A stretch of DNA of 64,000 nucleotides from the NCBI RefSeq assembly GCF_003049665.1, contig NZ_PYWM01000017.1:43830-107829 (forward strand). The letters are read 5' to 3'. Position 1 is the first letter of the stretch, and each line of letters starts with the position of its first letter. Under the pieces are notes generated by a model, which saw nothing but the letters and a program-made list of their open reading frames with translations, was not told the DNA's origin and did not search any database. This document shows, piece by piece, positions 53,125 through 62,818 of the stretch. The DNA is from Lysinibacillus mangiferihumi. Lineage in GTDB: Bacteria; Bacillota; Bacilli; Bacillales_A; Planococcaceae. Position numbers and translations under genes: made by a program.

Positions 53125-53191
53125 TAAAACCTTGCTATATCAACTACTCTTGAATAGCAGCCTCTAACGCAACAACGATCATGTCATTGAA
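53125..53191 (-). repeat. attachment-site-like copy of the deoD 3' end (right, functional)
   Basis: The last 48 bases of deoD plus 19 bases downstream. Pairs with the copy at 47197-47263 (65 of 67 bases). This copy is the one joined to the intact deoD. Confidence 0.85.
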
Positions 53192-53851
53192 CGTAGTTTG
53201 GCGCTCTTCTGATGTTGTAACTTCACCTGTAATAATGTGGTCACTTACTGTTAGGATTGAAAGTGCTTGGCGGCCAAATTTCGCTGCTAATGTGTAAAGT
53301 GCTGCTGATTCCATTTCTACAGCTAGTACACCGTATTTAGCTAGCTTTTCATTTTGGTGCTCGTCTGAGTAAAATAGATCTGCTGTGAAAATATTACCTA
53401 CTTGCAGACTTAAGCCTGCATCTTTACCTGCATTATAAGCTTTTAATAATAAGTCAAAATTAGCGATTGGTGCAAAGTCAATGTTGTTGCCCCAAATAAT
53501 TTGATTCATGCGTGAATCCGTCGTTGCTCCTTGCGCTAAAATAACATCACGAACTTTAACATCTTTTTGAATTGCACCACAAGTACCTACACGAATTAAC
53601 TTTTGTACATCATATTCTTGCATTAATTCTGTTACATAAATGGAAATGGAAGGCACGCCCATACCAGTACCTTGTACAGAAATACGTTTGCCTTTATACG
53701 TACCAGTATAACCAAACATATTGCGGACTTCGTTATAGCATGTAACATCTTCTAAAAACGTTTCGGCAATGTATTTTGCACGTAGTGGGTCTCCCGGAAG
53801 TAAAATAGTGTCAGCGATTTCGCCTTTTTTTGCATTAATATGAATACTCAT
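53144..53851 (-). CDS. deoD: Purine nucleoside phosphorylase DeoD
   Basis: 235 residues, full length for the hexameric family. N-terminal [20 protein letters not shown] with [11 protein letters not shown] (phosphate loop), [21 protein letters not shown] (base/ribose site) and SDHIITGE (catalytic Asp of the trimeric/hexameric class). It cleaves purine (deoxy)ribonucleosides with phosphate. Its last 16 codons serve as the insertion target described above, and the product is unchanged. Confidence 0.95.
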   Translation of the reverse strand: MSIHINAKKGEIADTILLPGDPLRAKYIAETFLEDVTCYNEVRNMFGYTGTYKGKRISVQGTGMGVPSISIYVTELMQEYDVQKLIRVGTCGAIQKDVKVRDVILAQGATTDSRMNQIIWGNNIDFAPIANFDLLLKAYNAGKDAGLSLQVGNIFTADLFYSDEHQNEKLAKYGVLAVEMESAALYTLAAKFGRQALSILTVSDHIITGEVTTSEERQTTFNDMIVVALEAAIQE

Positions 53852-53969
53852 ACTGCAATCCCTCTTTTCTGTCAGTTATCACTATAAATAATACTTGGTT
53901 TCACGTATTTACGCAATGCTAGACGTCTAGCAACTATAAAAGTACGAATAGTGAAAGTATTGCGAATCA

Positions 53970-54191
53970 TTATCGTCCTTGTTCACTGTATAAATCCCAT
54001 AACTCATCAAATACTTCAGTTGTTAAATTTTCTGTTGCAAACGTTTCGATATATGTAGATAACTCATCAAAATCCATGCTTTGTTTAGGAAAGTTATGTT
54101 CATGAAAAACTTCTTCAGCAAATCGAACTTTTGCATCTGACCACTCTCCCCCTCTGAATGTTAATACATATAAATAAAAGCTCTTTTTCAT
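53970..54191 (-). CDS. YozE-like SAM-domain small protein
   Basis: 73 residues from the ATG at 54191, starting [40 protein letters not shown] and a final [11 protein letters not shown] match the YozE (UPF0346) pattern. GGGGAGG lies about 11 bases upstream; the frame runs further upstream without a better site. A helical-bundle protein of unknown role, common in Bacillales. Confidence 0.82.
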   Translation of the reverse strand: MKKSFYLYVLTFRGGEWSDAKVRFAEEVFHEHNFPKQSMDFDELSTYIETFATENLTTEVFDELWDLYSEQGR

Positions 54192-54464
54192 TGTTGAAAA
54201 ATGCCTCCCCTTTTCATTTTTACTTTCCGCTAGTTTATCAAAAAAAATACATTTCGTCATAAAATGTAGCATTTTTTCTTTAAGTATTTTTTCCTAGTGA
54301 AGAAAAAACTGAAGAGCCTTTTTCACCTTATAGACTTTTGTCATGCAAAAATATCACGCTTTTTTATCTGAAAAATGAAAATTTTGTGAAATTAGGATAG
54401 AATTTTTTAGTATTATACGATAGAATTGAAGTCAATAAATGCAAAAATTAGGAAGGTGATGGCG

Positions 54465-56306
54465 ATGAAAAACAAGAATCAGGCTAGTAAACCTAAGAGA
54501 AACCGCCCTTCTCTCTTAGATTCTAATTTTTTCAGAAAAAAGAAAGCTATGGATTCTAAAGCTAGTAGGCACAATCTCCCTCCTACTACAGAAAAACGAC
54601 AACGTTTTTATCATTTAATTCGAGGAAAAGTACTTATCATTTTTACTTTGCTTATTTTTATTAACGCAGCAATGGGTATATTGTCGTACATCAATATTAC
54701 GAATCTTCAACAACAAATGGAGGATTTTACTGAGAAGAATGTACAAGAGCAGCTTACAGTAAATCAGCTTGCCTATGAAATTGCTAGATTAACCAACCTC
54801 GAACAAGCTTACCTAATTACCGGCAATGGTAGTTATTCCACTTCTTACAAAATGAAAATTGATTCTATTAATAAAAAAATAGCTTCCTTACAAGAAAAAT
54901 TTGCAGACCGCGAAGTGGAACTTGGACATATACAAGCAATCAGCCAGTATTATAAAAACTACCTTGAATACTCAAAAAAGGTGATGACAATGCGAGATGA
55001 ACTTGGTCTTGAACAAGCAAGGAAGCTCATGATTGAAGGCACTGGCGAAACTATGAAATTGCATATTGATCATAATATTGACGCCATCAATTTAGTAATG
55101 GATGAATCGAACAAAACAAAACTTAATAAATTGAACAAACAGGTAACTGTATCCAATACTTATTTCTTTATTTTTTCGATTATCAGTTTAATTGCTATTA
55201 TCATTTTTGGCTATATGTTATTTAAATCATTAAAAAATAACACGCGTGCGATTAACCATTCCATTTTAGATATTGCTCAAGCGGGTGGTGATTTAACAAG
55301 GCGCGTACATGTGCGTAATCACGATGAATTTTCTACAATTGCTAACTCGACGAATACGCTTATTTTGTCTATTTCAAACCTTATTAAACGCGTCAGTGAA
55401 CTTGCTGATCATGTATCAAATAGTAGCCGAGAGCTCATGACGCTAGCTGATGAAAATGCACGCACAATTCAAAATATTGCAGATGCAAGTGCCGATATCG
55501 CAAGTGATAGTGAAAATACAATCAATAGCATGAATAGTGCTCAACAAAAAATGAGTGATTTAGACCATTCTATGCATCAGTTGAATGAGCAAGCCAATGC
55601 CGTACAACGCGCTTCACTCGCCATGCAACAAGCAGCAGATGAAGGAAGTCGTTCTGTCCTACAATCTACCTTAGTCATGCAGACAATTGAAGAAACGATA
55701 GCTTCTACCTCCACAACCGTTGAGGCACTTGGCCGCAAATCTGCAGATATAACCTCCATTATTGGTACGATTACTGCAATCTCTGAGCAAACAAATTTAC
55801 TTGCATTAAATGCGGCAATTGAAGCAGCCCGTGCTGGAGAGCATGGTCTTGGCTTTGCGGTCGTAGCAGATGAAGTACGCAAGCTCGCTGAGCAATCACA
55901 AACTGCGGCTAAAGAAGTAACCGCTATTGTAAATTCTATCCAAGATGAAGTGGCATCAATTATTACACAAAATCAAGAAGGTGTCACAACGGTTATTCGA
56001 GGCGTTGAGGTGACAAATGAAACAAACCAGTCATTGTCCAACATTTTAACGCAAACAAAAGAAACGACTGCGATTATTGCCACAATGGTTGATAAAATAG
56101 CCCATACACTTGATTATAGTAATGCTGTAGCAAGTGATTTTGTGCATATAAATGCCTATGCTGAACAAACAGCTTCCAATACCGTGATGTCTGCTGCTGC
56201 AGCTACCCAAGGTTCTGCATCCATGCAGGAAATTAATGCAGCGGCAACCGAGCTGGCACATCAAGCCGATAGTTTACGTAGTGTTGTAGGTGCGTTTAAA
56301 ATTTAA
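54465..56306 (+). CDS. Methyl-accepting chemotaxis protein
   Basis: 613 residues. AGGAAGGTG precedes ATG 54465; the in-frame TTG at 54426 is not needed. A basic cytosolic N-terminus of about 50 residues is unusually long. TM1 is [20 protein letters not shown], followed by a sensor of about 170 residues, TM2 [24 protein letters not shown] with [16 protein letters not shown], and the signalling tip [25 protein letters not shown]15-ACGATAGA upstream is weakly sigma-D-like. A perfect terminator follows. Confidence 0.92.
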   Translation: MKNKNQASKPKRNRPSLLDSNFFRKKKAMDSKASRHNLPPTTEKRQRFYHLIRGKVLIIFTLLIFINAAMGILSYINITNLQQQMEDFTEKNVQEQLTVNQLAYEIARLTNLEQAYLITGNGSYSTSYKMKIDSINKKIASLQEKFADREVELGHIQAISQYYKNYLEYSKKVMTMRDELGLEQARKLMIEGTGETMKLHIDHNIDAINLVMDESNKTKLNKLNKQVTVSNTYFFIFSIISLIAIIIFGYMLFKSLKNNTRAINHSILDIAQAGGDLTRRVHVRNHDEFSTIANSTNTLILSISNLIKRVSELADHVSNSSRELMTLADENARTIQNIADASADIASDSENTINSMNSAQQKMSDLDHSMHQLNEQANAVQRASLAMQQAADEGSRSVLQSTLVMQTIEETIASTSTTVEALGRKSADITSIIGTITAISEQTNLLALNAAIEAARAGEHGLGFAVVADEVRKLAEQSQTAAKEVTAIVNSIQDEVASIITQNQEGVTTVIRGVEVTNETNQSLSNILTQTKETTAIIATMVDKIAHTLDYSNAVASDFVHINAYAEQTASNTVMSAAAATQGSASMQEINAAATELAHQADSLRSVVGAFKI

Positions 56307-56328
56307 GACAAGAGGCTCTGGCAAAGAG

Positions 56329-56369
56329 AAAAAGTGTTAGATTAACTGCAATCAATCTAACACTTTTTT
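56329..56369 (+). terminator. Rho-independent terminator of the chemoreceptor gene
   Basis: AAAAGTGTTAGATT pairs perfectly with AATCTAACACTTTT, ending in TTTTTT. Confidence 0.9.
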
Positions 56370-56521
56370 GTTATGTCGTTGATGTCCGCTACGGGTGGGC
56401 GCTTTCCGCTCAGCACAGTAAGCCACAACCCTCATTTTTTTGCAAAAGCAAGAATAGCTAAGTTCTTCTCTCTGTTTCTTAATTTTATAGTTATATCCCA
56501 CCCTCTCTTTTTTCCAATATT

Positions 56522-56557
56522 AAAAACGCCTGTACGAATTAAGCGTACTAGGCGTTT
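56522..56557 (-). terminator. Rho-independent terminator of msrB
   Basis: AAACGCCTGTACG pairs with CGTACTAGGCGTTT (one mismatch), followed on the minus strand by TTTT. It lies five bases after the msrB stop. Confidence 0.85.
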
Positions 56558-56562
56558 GTTTG

Positions 56563-56991
56563 TTACTTAAATAATGCGCTATATTCAGCGTAGCCTTCTT
56601 GTTCTAAATCAGCTTTAGGAATAAAACGAAGTGATGCAGAATTGATACAGTAGCGCAAACCACCTAACTCTTGTGGACCGTCTGGGAAGACATGTCCTAG
56701 ATGAGAATCAGCTTCCTTACTTCTTACCTCTACACGACGCATTCCATGGGAAGTATCAAAATGCTCCGTCACATTCTCTTGTGCAATTGGTTTTGCAAAT
56801 GCTGGCCATCCACAGCCAGAATTGAATTTATCGTGAGAGCTAAAGAGTGGCTTTCCTGAAACAATATCGACATAAATTCCTTCTTCAAAATGTTGATCAT
56901 ATTCATTACGAAACGGTGGCTCAGTCCCATTTTCCTGCGTTACATAGTATTGCATATCTGTTAGTTCTTTTAAACGTTGCTCTTTATTCAT
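56563..56991 (-). CDS. msrB: Peptide-methionine (R)-S-oxide reductase
   Basis: 142 residues starting [20 protein letters not shown]. Motifs GCGWPAF (residues 59-65), [12 protein letters not shown] and catalytic Cys115 in [11 protein letters not shown]. The zinc CxxC pairs of some MsrB proteins are absent. It reduces R-methionine sulfoxide in proteins. It overlaps msrA by 4 bases, so the two are coupled, as in other Bacillales. Confidence 0.93.
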   Translation of the reverse strand: MNKEQRLKELTDMQYYVTQENGTEPPFRNEYDQHFEEGIYVDIVSGKPLFSSHDKFNSGCGWPAFAKPIAQENVTEHFDTSHGMRRVEVRSKEADSHLGHVFPDGPQELGGLRYCINSASLRFIPKADLEQEGYAEYSALFK

Positions 56992-57518
56992 TTTTTATGC
57001 CCCCAATGTTGTTCCTGAAATGCCTTGCGACCAGAACCTACTGCATAACGTTCGTAGTGCATTGGATTTTTTTTATAATAATATTGATGGTAGTCCTCCG
57101 CAGCATAAAATGTGCTTGCAGGTAAAATTTTTACAGCAATCGGCTTATCAAACTTACGAGAAGCTTCTAAATCTGCCTTTGAACGTTCAGCTAATTCACG
57201 CTGCTCTTCATCATGGTAAAAAATGGCTGTTGTATAGGATTGTCCACGATCAAAAAATTGCCCACCAGCATCCGTTGGGTCAATTAATGTCCAAAATGTA
57301 GCCAATAATTGCTCGTATGAATAGATGTCATCATCAAATGTAATTTGAACCGCTTCTACATGACCTGTTGTTTCCGAACAGACTTGTTCATAGCTTGGAT
57401 TTTCAACATGTCCACCAGTGTAACCAGAAACTACAGCCTTAATGCCAGGTGTTTCATCGAATGGCTTGACCATACACCAAAAACAGCCGCCTGCAAATGT
57501 CGCATATTGTATTGCCAT
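56988..57518 (-). CDS. msrA: Peptide-methionine (S)-S-oxide reductase
   Basis: 176 residues with GGCFWC near the start (catalytic Cys12, second Cys15), [18 protein letters not shown] and [20 protein letters not shown], the standard MsrA substrate loops. AGGAGT precedes the ATG at 57518. It reduces S-methionine sulfoxide and is coupled to msrB, giving both stereo-specific repair activities in one transcript. Confidence 0.93.
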   Translation of the reverse strand: MAIQYATFAGGCFWCMVKPFDETPGIKAVVSGYTGGHVENPSYEQVCSETTGHVEAVQITFDDDIYSYEQLLATFWTLIDPTDAGGQFFDRGQSYTTAIFYHDEEQRELAERSKADLEASRKFDKPIAVKILPASTFYAAEDYHQYYYKKNPMHYERYAVGSGRKAFQEQHWGHKK

Positions 57519-57530
57519 TTATTTCACTCC

Positions 57531-58112
57531 TTATTTTCCTGGGACGATAATTTCCAATAAAATCTTATCGTTCGGTAAGTCTAATTCCTTCGCACGAACC
57601 CTAGAACCTGACGCAATATTTACTCGCGATAAATCAATATAAATTTCAGCTTTATTTGGATTGACCGTAATCCATGAGGGGAAATCCACCGAATCTCGCA
57701 TAATTTTCATGGTCGTCTCCGGCGGAATGTTTAAAAGCCCTACATTCATCCCTGTTTGCTTTAAAATAATATTGCCTTTTTCATCAACGATTGGGTCAAA
57801 ATTCATTGAAATCGGAATTTCTGTATAAAAAACAGTTAATTTACTTCGTAATTCAATATCATCTCCAATGGTAAAATCCAATGGCAATGGTGAGCCTTTA
57901 GCTGTGTCCTTTAAATATTTTTTGGTAATTGACTCCAACTCTTTCGTAGTCGTTTGTACTACAAGAACATTACCTGTTACGTTTTCTTCACTGTCTGCAC
58001 TCTTCGCTAATTCAAATCCTTCAACTGGCTTCGTTGCTAAATAAACGACGAGGAGAATTGAAAAAATAACCATACCTGCTAACGCAAAAAATGCGAATTT
58101 CCATTTATTCAT
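57531..58112 (-). CDS. ypmS: YpmS-like DUF2140 membrane protein
   Basis: 193 residues with one N-terminal anchor (WKFAFFALAGMVIFSILLVV) and an extracytoplasmic domain with ITKKYLKDTAKGSPLPLDFT and VGLLNIPPETTMKIMRD, matching DUF2140/YpmS. It follows ypmR by 4 bases and precedes msrA by 12, giving the order ypmR-ypmS-msrA-msrB. Confidence 0.85.
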   Translation of the reverse strand: MNKWKFAFFALAGMVIFSILLVVYLATKPVEGFELAKSADSEENVTGNVLVVQTTTKELESITKKYLKDTAKGSPLPLDFTIGDDIELRSKLTVFYTEIPISMNFDPIVDEKGNIILKQTGMNVGLLNIPPETTMKIMRDSVDFPSWITVNPNKAEIYIDLSRVNIASGSRVRAKELDLPNDKILLEIIVPGK

Positions 58113-58116
58113 TTTT

Positions 58117-59046
58117 TCACTCCCCGAAGCCTATTTCCTTATTAATTTTTTGTTCCATTTTACATTGCTCCATTGCTGCTAAAATTCGCTCCGTCATTTT
58201 ATCATATCCCTTTGCATTGGGGTGAAAAAAATCCGTGTGATAGACCAGTTCTTCATTTGAATCAAATAAGTCTTCTACAGAGACATAACAAGCGTTTGAA
58301 TCCTTACTTGCTATTTTTTTGATAACGCTATTCCATTCTGTAATAATCGTATCAAATTCGTTGGCCTCATTTGTGACAATTGAAAAGGGATTATAAAACC
58401 CAATAAGTAATAACGGTACAGTTGGATTTTTTGCACGTATATTGTCAATTATTTTACTGTAACGATTCTCATAGGTTAATAATTCCTTATCAAAGGCATC
58501 TCTTTTCAAGTTAAACAGGTCTTTTTTGACTACTTTCATTACATCATTGCCACCCATTGTTAATGAAATAAACTGTGCTTGTTGTAACTCTTCATCATAA
58601 TGCCCTTTTTTTAATAATTTTAATAGCTGATCGCTACGTCTCCCTCTTTTTCCCCGATTTTCAACCTTAACTTCTGATATCGAAGTCCAAGCTAACATTG
58701 AATCTGCTAATCTTCCAACATAACCGTCTTGACCATACTCATCCCCGACACCGTCTGTTAATGAATCTCCAAGTGCCAAGTAATGTAGTTGTTTTGCGTT
58801 GTAATCATCAATTTGCCGTAAATCCTCTGGTGTAGGCTCAAAAAAATGTTCAAAAATTTGCGTCAATACATTACTAGAGTGCTTTGCCTCTTCCTCTGCT
58901 TGTTGCTCATCCTGTCTCATATCTTGCTCCGTCCCTGACTGTTCATTTTCATCGTCAGCCTGCGGACTCGGTTCATCTATTGATATTGCACAACCACTTA
59001 GTATTAAGACGGTCAAACATGACAAAATAATTCGCCAGATGCCCAT
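58117..59046 (-). CDS. ypmR: GDSL/SGNH lipase-esterase lipoprotein (YpmR)
   Basis: 309 residues from the ATG at 59046 (GGAAGGTGG upstream). Lipobox LILSGC, then an acidic Gln/Glu-rich spacer. SGNH blocks are YLALGDSLTDGVGDE (Ser), VENRGKRG (Gly), SLTMGGNDVMK (Asn) and DFFHPNAKGY (His). Expected to hydrolyse lipids or acyl esters at the cell surface. Conserved next to ypmS. Confidence 0.88.
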   Translation of the reverse strand: MGIWRIILSCLTVLILSGCAISIDEPSPQADDENEQSGTEQDMRQDEQQAEEEAKHSSNVLTQIFEHFFEPTPEDLRQIDDYNAKQLHYLALGDSLTDGVGDEYGQDGYVGRLADSMLAWTSISEVKVENRGKRGRRSDQLLKLLKKGHYDEELQQAQFISLTMGGNDVMKVVKKDLFNLKRDAFDKELLTYENRYSKIIDNIRAKNPTVPLLLIGFYNPFSIVTNEANEFDTIITEWNSVIKKIASKDSNACYVSVEDLFDSNEELVYHTDFFHPNAKGYDKMTERILAAMEQCKMEQKINKEIGFGE

Positions 59047-59233
59047 TTGACCACCTTCCATCATTTGCTGTTAGTTCTATTATAGATAGTTGTCACTACA
59101 AAGAAAAGTGACGATGCTCCAATTTATCAAGAAAAATCTAAGCATATTCATCTAAATACTTGTTAACCATTTTCCAAGCTGACTAAGAACAGTAAAAAGC
59201 TACTACAATTACTTATGTAGCAGCTCTTATCGA

Positions 59234-60076
59234 TTATTCGGCAAAATAAATAAAACCAATTGCACCTGGACCGGTATGAGTAGAAATAATTGGAGAGGTA
59301 AAAGCAATTTCTACCTCATCAAAGCCTGTTCCTTCTACTAACTCTTTTAATGGACCGCCCATTGTTGTTAAGCCATCAGCATGTGAAATTCCTACAGCTT
59401 TTACTGTTTTACCAGCAGTATCCGCTTGGAATTGCTTGAATAAGTAATTGACAACCTGTTTGTGACTACGAACTTTTGACACAGGATTATATGCGCCACC
59501 TTCTAAGTTCGCAATTACTTTTATGTTGAGTAAAGAACCGATAAAGCCTGTTCCTTTACCAATTCGACCGCCCTTAATTAAATTTTCAAGTGTATCAACA
59601 ATCACATATAAATGAGTATGTTCACGTACTTTGTCTAAACGTGCGACGATTTCTTGCACAGTCGCTCCTGCATCGCGCATTTTAATGGCCTCTCGTAATT
59701 GTATCGCAAGCCCAATTGCAATAAAGCGAGAATCAATGACAGTTACATCTGCATCTGTCATTTGTGCCGCCTGTCGAGCTGATTCGACTGTTCCACTCAT
59801 GCCACCTGTCATATGAATGGAAAGTATTTGATCCCCATCTTTTCCAAGCTCGTCGTACAATTCTTTAAATTTCCCTGGTGCAGGTTGAGAACTTTTCGGC
59901 AAATCTTTCGCATTTTTCATTAAACCTAAAAAAGTTCGTGGCTCTAAATCCACTCCATCTATATACGTTTTCCCATCAATTTGAATGGTTAACGGCACAA
60001 TATGTATACCGTGTTGCATTACTTCTTCTTTTGTTAAATCACAAGTTGAGTCCGTTACAATATGAATTCGTCCCAC
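59234..60076 (-). CDS. DegV family fatty-acid-binding protein
   Basis: 280 residues from a GTG at 60076, with AAAGGATG nine bases upstream; the longer frame to 60151 has no site. The start MGRIHIVTDSTCDLTKEEV is standard. Motifs PLTIQIDGKTYIDG, SSQPAPGKFKELYDELG, and the C-terminal AFTSPIISTHTGPGAIGFIY with the fatty-acid pocket. DegV/FakB proteins present fatty acids to FakA kinase; the kinase gene is not in the window. Confidence 0.9.
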   Translation of the reverse strand: MGRIHIVTDSTCDLTKEEVMQHGIHIVPLTIQIDGKTYIDGVDLEPRTFLGLMKNAKDLPKSSQPAPGKFKELYDELGKDGDQILSIHMTGGMSGTVESARQAAQMTDADVTVIDSRFIAIGLAIQLREAIKMRDAGATVQEIVARLDKVREHTHLYVIVDTLENLIKGGRIGKGTGFIGSLLNIKVIANLEGGAYNPVSKVRSHKQVVNYLFKQFQADTAGKTVKAVGISHADGLTTMGGPLKELVEGTGFDEVEIAFTSPIISTHTGPGAIGFIYFAE

Positions 60077-60342
60077 TTCGACACATCCTTTTACTTCATT
60101 GAAATTATTATATAGACTAATGTTTCCATATGTAAACATGACATTTGTCATCTGACTTGTCTATTCCAAGTCTGTTTCATGTACACTACCTTGGATACTA
60201 TAGCCTTTTTTCATTAAATTTGTCTAACATTTTCCTCTATAAATCGACATGACATTTTAAATAAGTAAATATATGACAAACATACATAGAAACAGTCAAA
60301 TGAATGGGCTATTGTAAACATATAACGACGGGAGGGTGTACG

Positions 60343-60978
60343 ATGATGAATTCATTTGACTATAAAACACGGAAGGAAGAATTGTGGAATGCCATCACCC
60401 ACGGCGTAGGGTTGCTCGCAAGTATTCCAGCGCTTGTGCTGTTACTATTAACGGCTGTCCACAACGGGCAAGCACTGTATATTACGACTTTTAGTATTTT
60501 CGGTGCATCTGTCATTATCTTGTTTATGATGTCTACCTTACTCCATAGTCTGCCTGAAAAATATAAATATTTTTTTGCTATCCTTGACCATTCCGCCATT
60601 TATATTTTAATTGCTGGGACCTACACACCATTTTTATTAATCGCACTTGGGGGTACATTAGGAATAACACTATTATGTATCATATGGACGCTTGCCTTAC
60701 TTGGTGTGCTATTTAAATGCTTTTTTATTCATCGTTTTGACATCCTATCTCTTGTTTTTTACATTGGTATGGGCTGGCTTATTATGTTTGCCATAAAGCC
60801 AATCTATCTGTTCTTAGGGAGTCATGGCTTTGCTTATTTATTAGCTGGTGGTTTGTTCTATACAATTGGTGCTATCTTTTACGCGTGGCGCTCATTGCCT
60901 TATAATCATACAATTTGGCATCTGTTTGTGTTAGCGGGATGTGGTTCAATGTATGCTTGTGTGTATCTGTATTTATAA
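60343..60978 (+). CDS. Hemolysin III / TrhA family membrane protein
   Basis: 211 residues from ATG 60343 (GGGAGG upstream). Seven predicted helices, with ELWNAITHGVGLLASIPALV at the start, the conserved HSAIYILIAGTYTPFLL in the middle and YNHTIWHLFVLAGCGSMYA at the end. His and Asp in these motifs form the metal site of the PAQR-like fold. Known members affect membrane fluidity. Confidence 0.88.
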   Translation: MMNSFDYKTRKEELWNAITHGVGLLASIPALVLLLLTAVHNGQALYITTFSIFGASVIILFMMSTLLHSLPEKYKYFFAILDHSAIYILIAGTYTPFLLIALGGTLGITLLCIIWTLALLGVLFKCFFIHRFDILSLVFYIGMGWLIMFAIKPIYLFLGSHGFAYLLAGGLFYTIGAIFYAWRSLPYNHTIWHLFVLAGCGSMYACVYLYL

Positions 60979-61002
60979 ATTAATGCATCCACATAGGATA
61001 TT

Positions 61003-61041
61003 AAAAAAACGCGCGGTGTAAGCTCACACCGTGCGTTTTTT
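61003..61041. terminator. Bidirectional terminator
   Basis: AAAAAACGCGCGGTGT pairs with ACACCGTGCGTTTTTT (one mismatch). It lies between the convergent TrhA-like and dihydrofolate reductase genes. Confidence 0.9.
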
Positions 61042-61084
61042 GCAAGTAGGACAACTATTATTTGCTGCTAAATCCTACTAACTG

Positions 61085-61564
61085 TCATTGTCTGCGTTCA
61101 AAAATTTGATATTGAAATGTGTAACCTTCAGGTGCTGTTTCTGGTTCTTGTGACGCAACTAAAACAAACTCTTCTTCATATGCTGGAAAAAAAGTATCCC
61201 CTTTAAAAGCATGATTAATTTTTGTAATGTATATGCGATCCGTTAGCTCCATAGATAGTCTAAAAATTTGTTCACCGCCAATAATCATGATTTCCGGCAC
61301 GTCCCCTGCTAACGCAAGAGCTTCCTCAATACTTGTCGCCGTTTCTATTCCATCCGCACGATAATTTGCATCACGTGTAACGACAATATTTCGTCGTCCT
61401 GGTAGCGGTCGTCCAATCGATTCAAATGTTTTACGTCCCATAATCATAGGCTTGCCCATCGTTCTTTCCTTAAAATATTGTAAATCTCCCGGTAAATGCC
61501 ACGGCATACCGTTTTCATAGCCAATAACATGGTTATGATCATGTGCTACTATTAATGAAATCAT
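61085..61564 (-). CDS. dfrA: Dihydrofolate reductase
   Basis: 159 residues from the ATG at 61564 (GGAGGG upstream). MISLIVAHDHNHVIGYENGM PWHLPGDLQYFK is the start (two-part motif: the first 20 residues, then the PWHLPGDL substrate loop). GRKTFESIGRPLPGRRNIV and EIMIIGGEQIFR are the NADPH site. It makes tetrahydrofolate. thyA, its usual neighbour, is not next to it here. Confidence 0.93.
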   Translation of the reverse strand: MISLIVAHDHNHVIGYENGMPWHLPGDLQYFKERTMGKPMIMGRKTFESIGRPLPGRRNIVVTRDANYRADGIETATSIEEALALAGDVPEIMIIGGEQIFRLSMELTDRIYITKINHAFKGDTFFPAYEEEFVLVASQEPETAPEGYTFQYQIFERRQ

Positions 61565-61737
61565 GCTTACCCTCCAAGTTATATCCTTCATTCTATTATA
61601 AACATATTTTTACTTTACTATCGGAATATTTCTGCTCATTATTAAAATAATTTTCTTAATTGATACTAAAACCTAGTAAAATTATAAGAATAGTTTATAA
61701 TAAGGATTAATACTTAAACGATTAAAGGATGATGATC

Positions 61738-62655
61738 ATGACACGTTTAACAAAAGAGGCTATTCGCTATATTCAAGAAACAGCTAGAACACCCCATTAT
61801 TATGAAATGACACCACAGGAAGCAAGAAACTCACGTACAGTTCCACCATGGCAATCTAGCCATTCACCACAACTTGCTTCTATAGAAAATAAAAAAATTA
61901 GCGTGCGTGATGGCCAAGAAATAAATATTCGTATTTACATTCCGGAACAGGCAGAAAAATTACCCGTAATTATTTATTATCACGGGGGTGGCTGGGTATT
62001 CGGCACTTTAGAATCCGCTGATGCAGGTTGTCGGCTACTTGCAGACAAAGCCCATGCCATTGTCGTATCCATCGATTATCGCTTAGCACCAGAATACCCA
62101 TTCCCAATACCTTTACACGATGCCTATGATGGTTTACTGTGGGTTTTTGATAACATTGCAACTTTTGGTGGTGATAATAGCCAATTATCAGTAGCTGGTG
62201 ATAGTGCAGGAGGAAACTTAGCAACTGTTGTCAGCTATTTAGCTGCTACATTTAATGGCCCTAAAATCACTGCGCAAGCATTGATTTACCCTGTTGTAAA
62301 TCTTGATTTTACGACGGCTTCTTATAATGTTTATGGCGAACACTTTGGTTTAGATAAACAAGGGATGCAATGGTTTGCAGCGCAATATACGGAGACAAAC
62401 TACTTTACGAATCCACTTGTCTCCCCTTTGCACATTGAAAACTTGAGCGTTCTTCCCAAAACAATGATTATTGCGGCAGAAGCAGATGTACTCTACGATG
62501 AAGGACTTGCATATGCTCAAAAATTAGCTGGGGCGGGTGTTTATATAGAACATATCCCTATGGCTGGTTTGATTCATAGTTACTTCAGTAAAATGGCGTT
62601 TTTTGAAGCAGCCACAATTGAAACAGTTGAAAAAATTGCGACATTCGTGAAATAA
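61738..62655 (+). CDS. Alpha/beta hydrolase (hormone-sensitive lipase family)
   Basis: 305 residues; the ATG at 61738 has AAAGG nine bases upstream and is preferred over two ATGs just before it. Oxyanion hole YYHGGGWVFG, nucleophile elbow GDSAGGNLAT, acid in AEADVLYDEG and His in MAGLIHSYF. Cytosolic esterase of the HSL/acetyl-hydrolase group. A terminator follows. Confidence 0.9.
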   Translation: MTRLTKEAIRYIQETARTPHYYEMTPQEARNSRTVPPWQSSHSPQLASIENKKISVRDGQEINIRIYIPEQAEKLPVIIYYHGGGWVFGTLESADAGCRLLADKAHAIVVSIDYRLAPEYPFPIPLHDAYDGLLWVFDNIATFGGDNSQLSVAGDSAGGNLATVVSYLAATFNGPKITAQALIYPVVNLDFTTASYNVYGEHFGLDKQGMQWFAAQYTETNYFTNPLVSPLHIENLSVLPKTMIIAAEADVLYDEGLAYAQKLAGAGVYIEHIPMAGLIHSYFSKMAFFEAATIETVEKIATFVK

Positions 62656-62729
62656 GTTTGTGTAATGCCACTAAACAATGCGATAATAGAGCAAAATGTT
62701 TTTTAAAGGATGACAACATGACACAAGGT

Positions 62730-62766
62730 AAGGCATTGGTCGAAAGTCACCAATGCCTTATTTCTG
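62730..62766 (+). terminator. Rho-independent terminator of the esterase gene
   Basis: AAGGCATTGGT (62730-62740) pairs with ACCAATGCCTT (62749-62759), ending ATTT. Confidence 0.85.
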
Positions 62767-62818
62767 TTAAAAATAATTAGTACATTAATTACAATGCGCT
62801 TCATTGATTAAACAATCG

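Larger units (their letters stand above)
47264..53191. mobile_element. Integrative element inserted at the 3' end of deoD (about 5.9 kb)
   Basis: Bounded by the two deoD-end copies, 5928 bases apart. It holds a tyrosine recombinase at its right end reading toward the junction, a divergent HTH/XRE control region with tandem repeats, small membrane and basic proteins, a WYL-like gene and a secreted protein. The integrase lacks its N-terminal domain and several genes are broken, so the element is probably no longer self-mobile. Confidence 0.7.

Noticed and set aside
53144..53851. deoD disrupted by the insertion
   Set aside because: The reading frame and C-terminus are intact; the element supplies an equivalent end.
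55577..55882. 101-codon minus-strand frame
   Set aside because: Antisense shadow of the chemoreceptor signalling domain; the Ala/Ser-rich composition mirrors the real gene.
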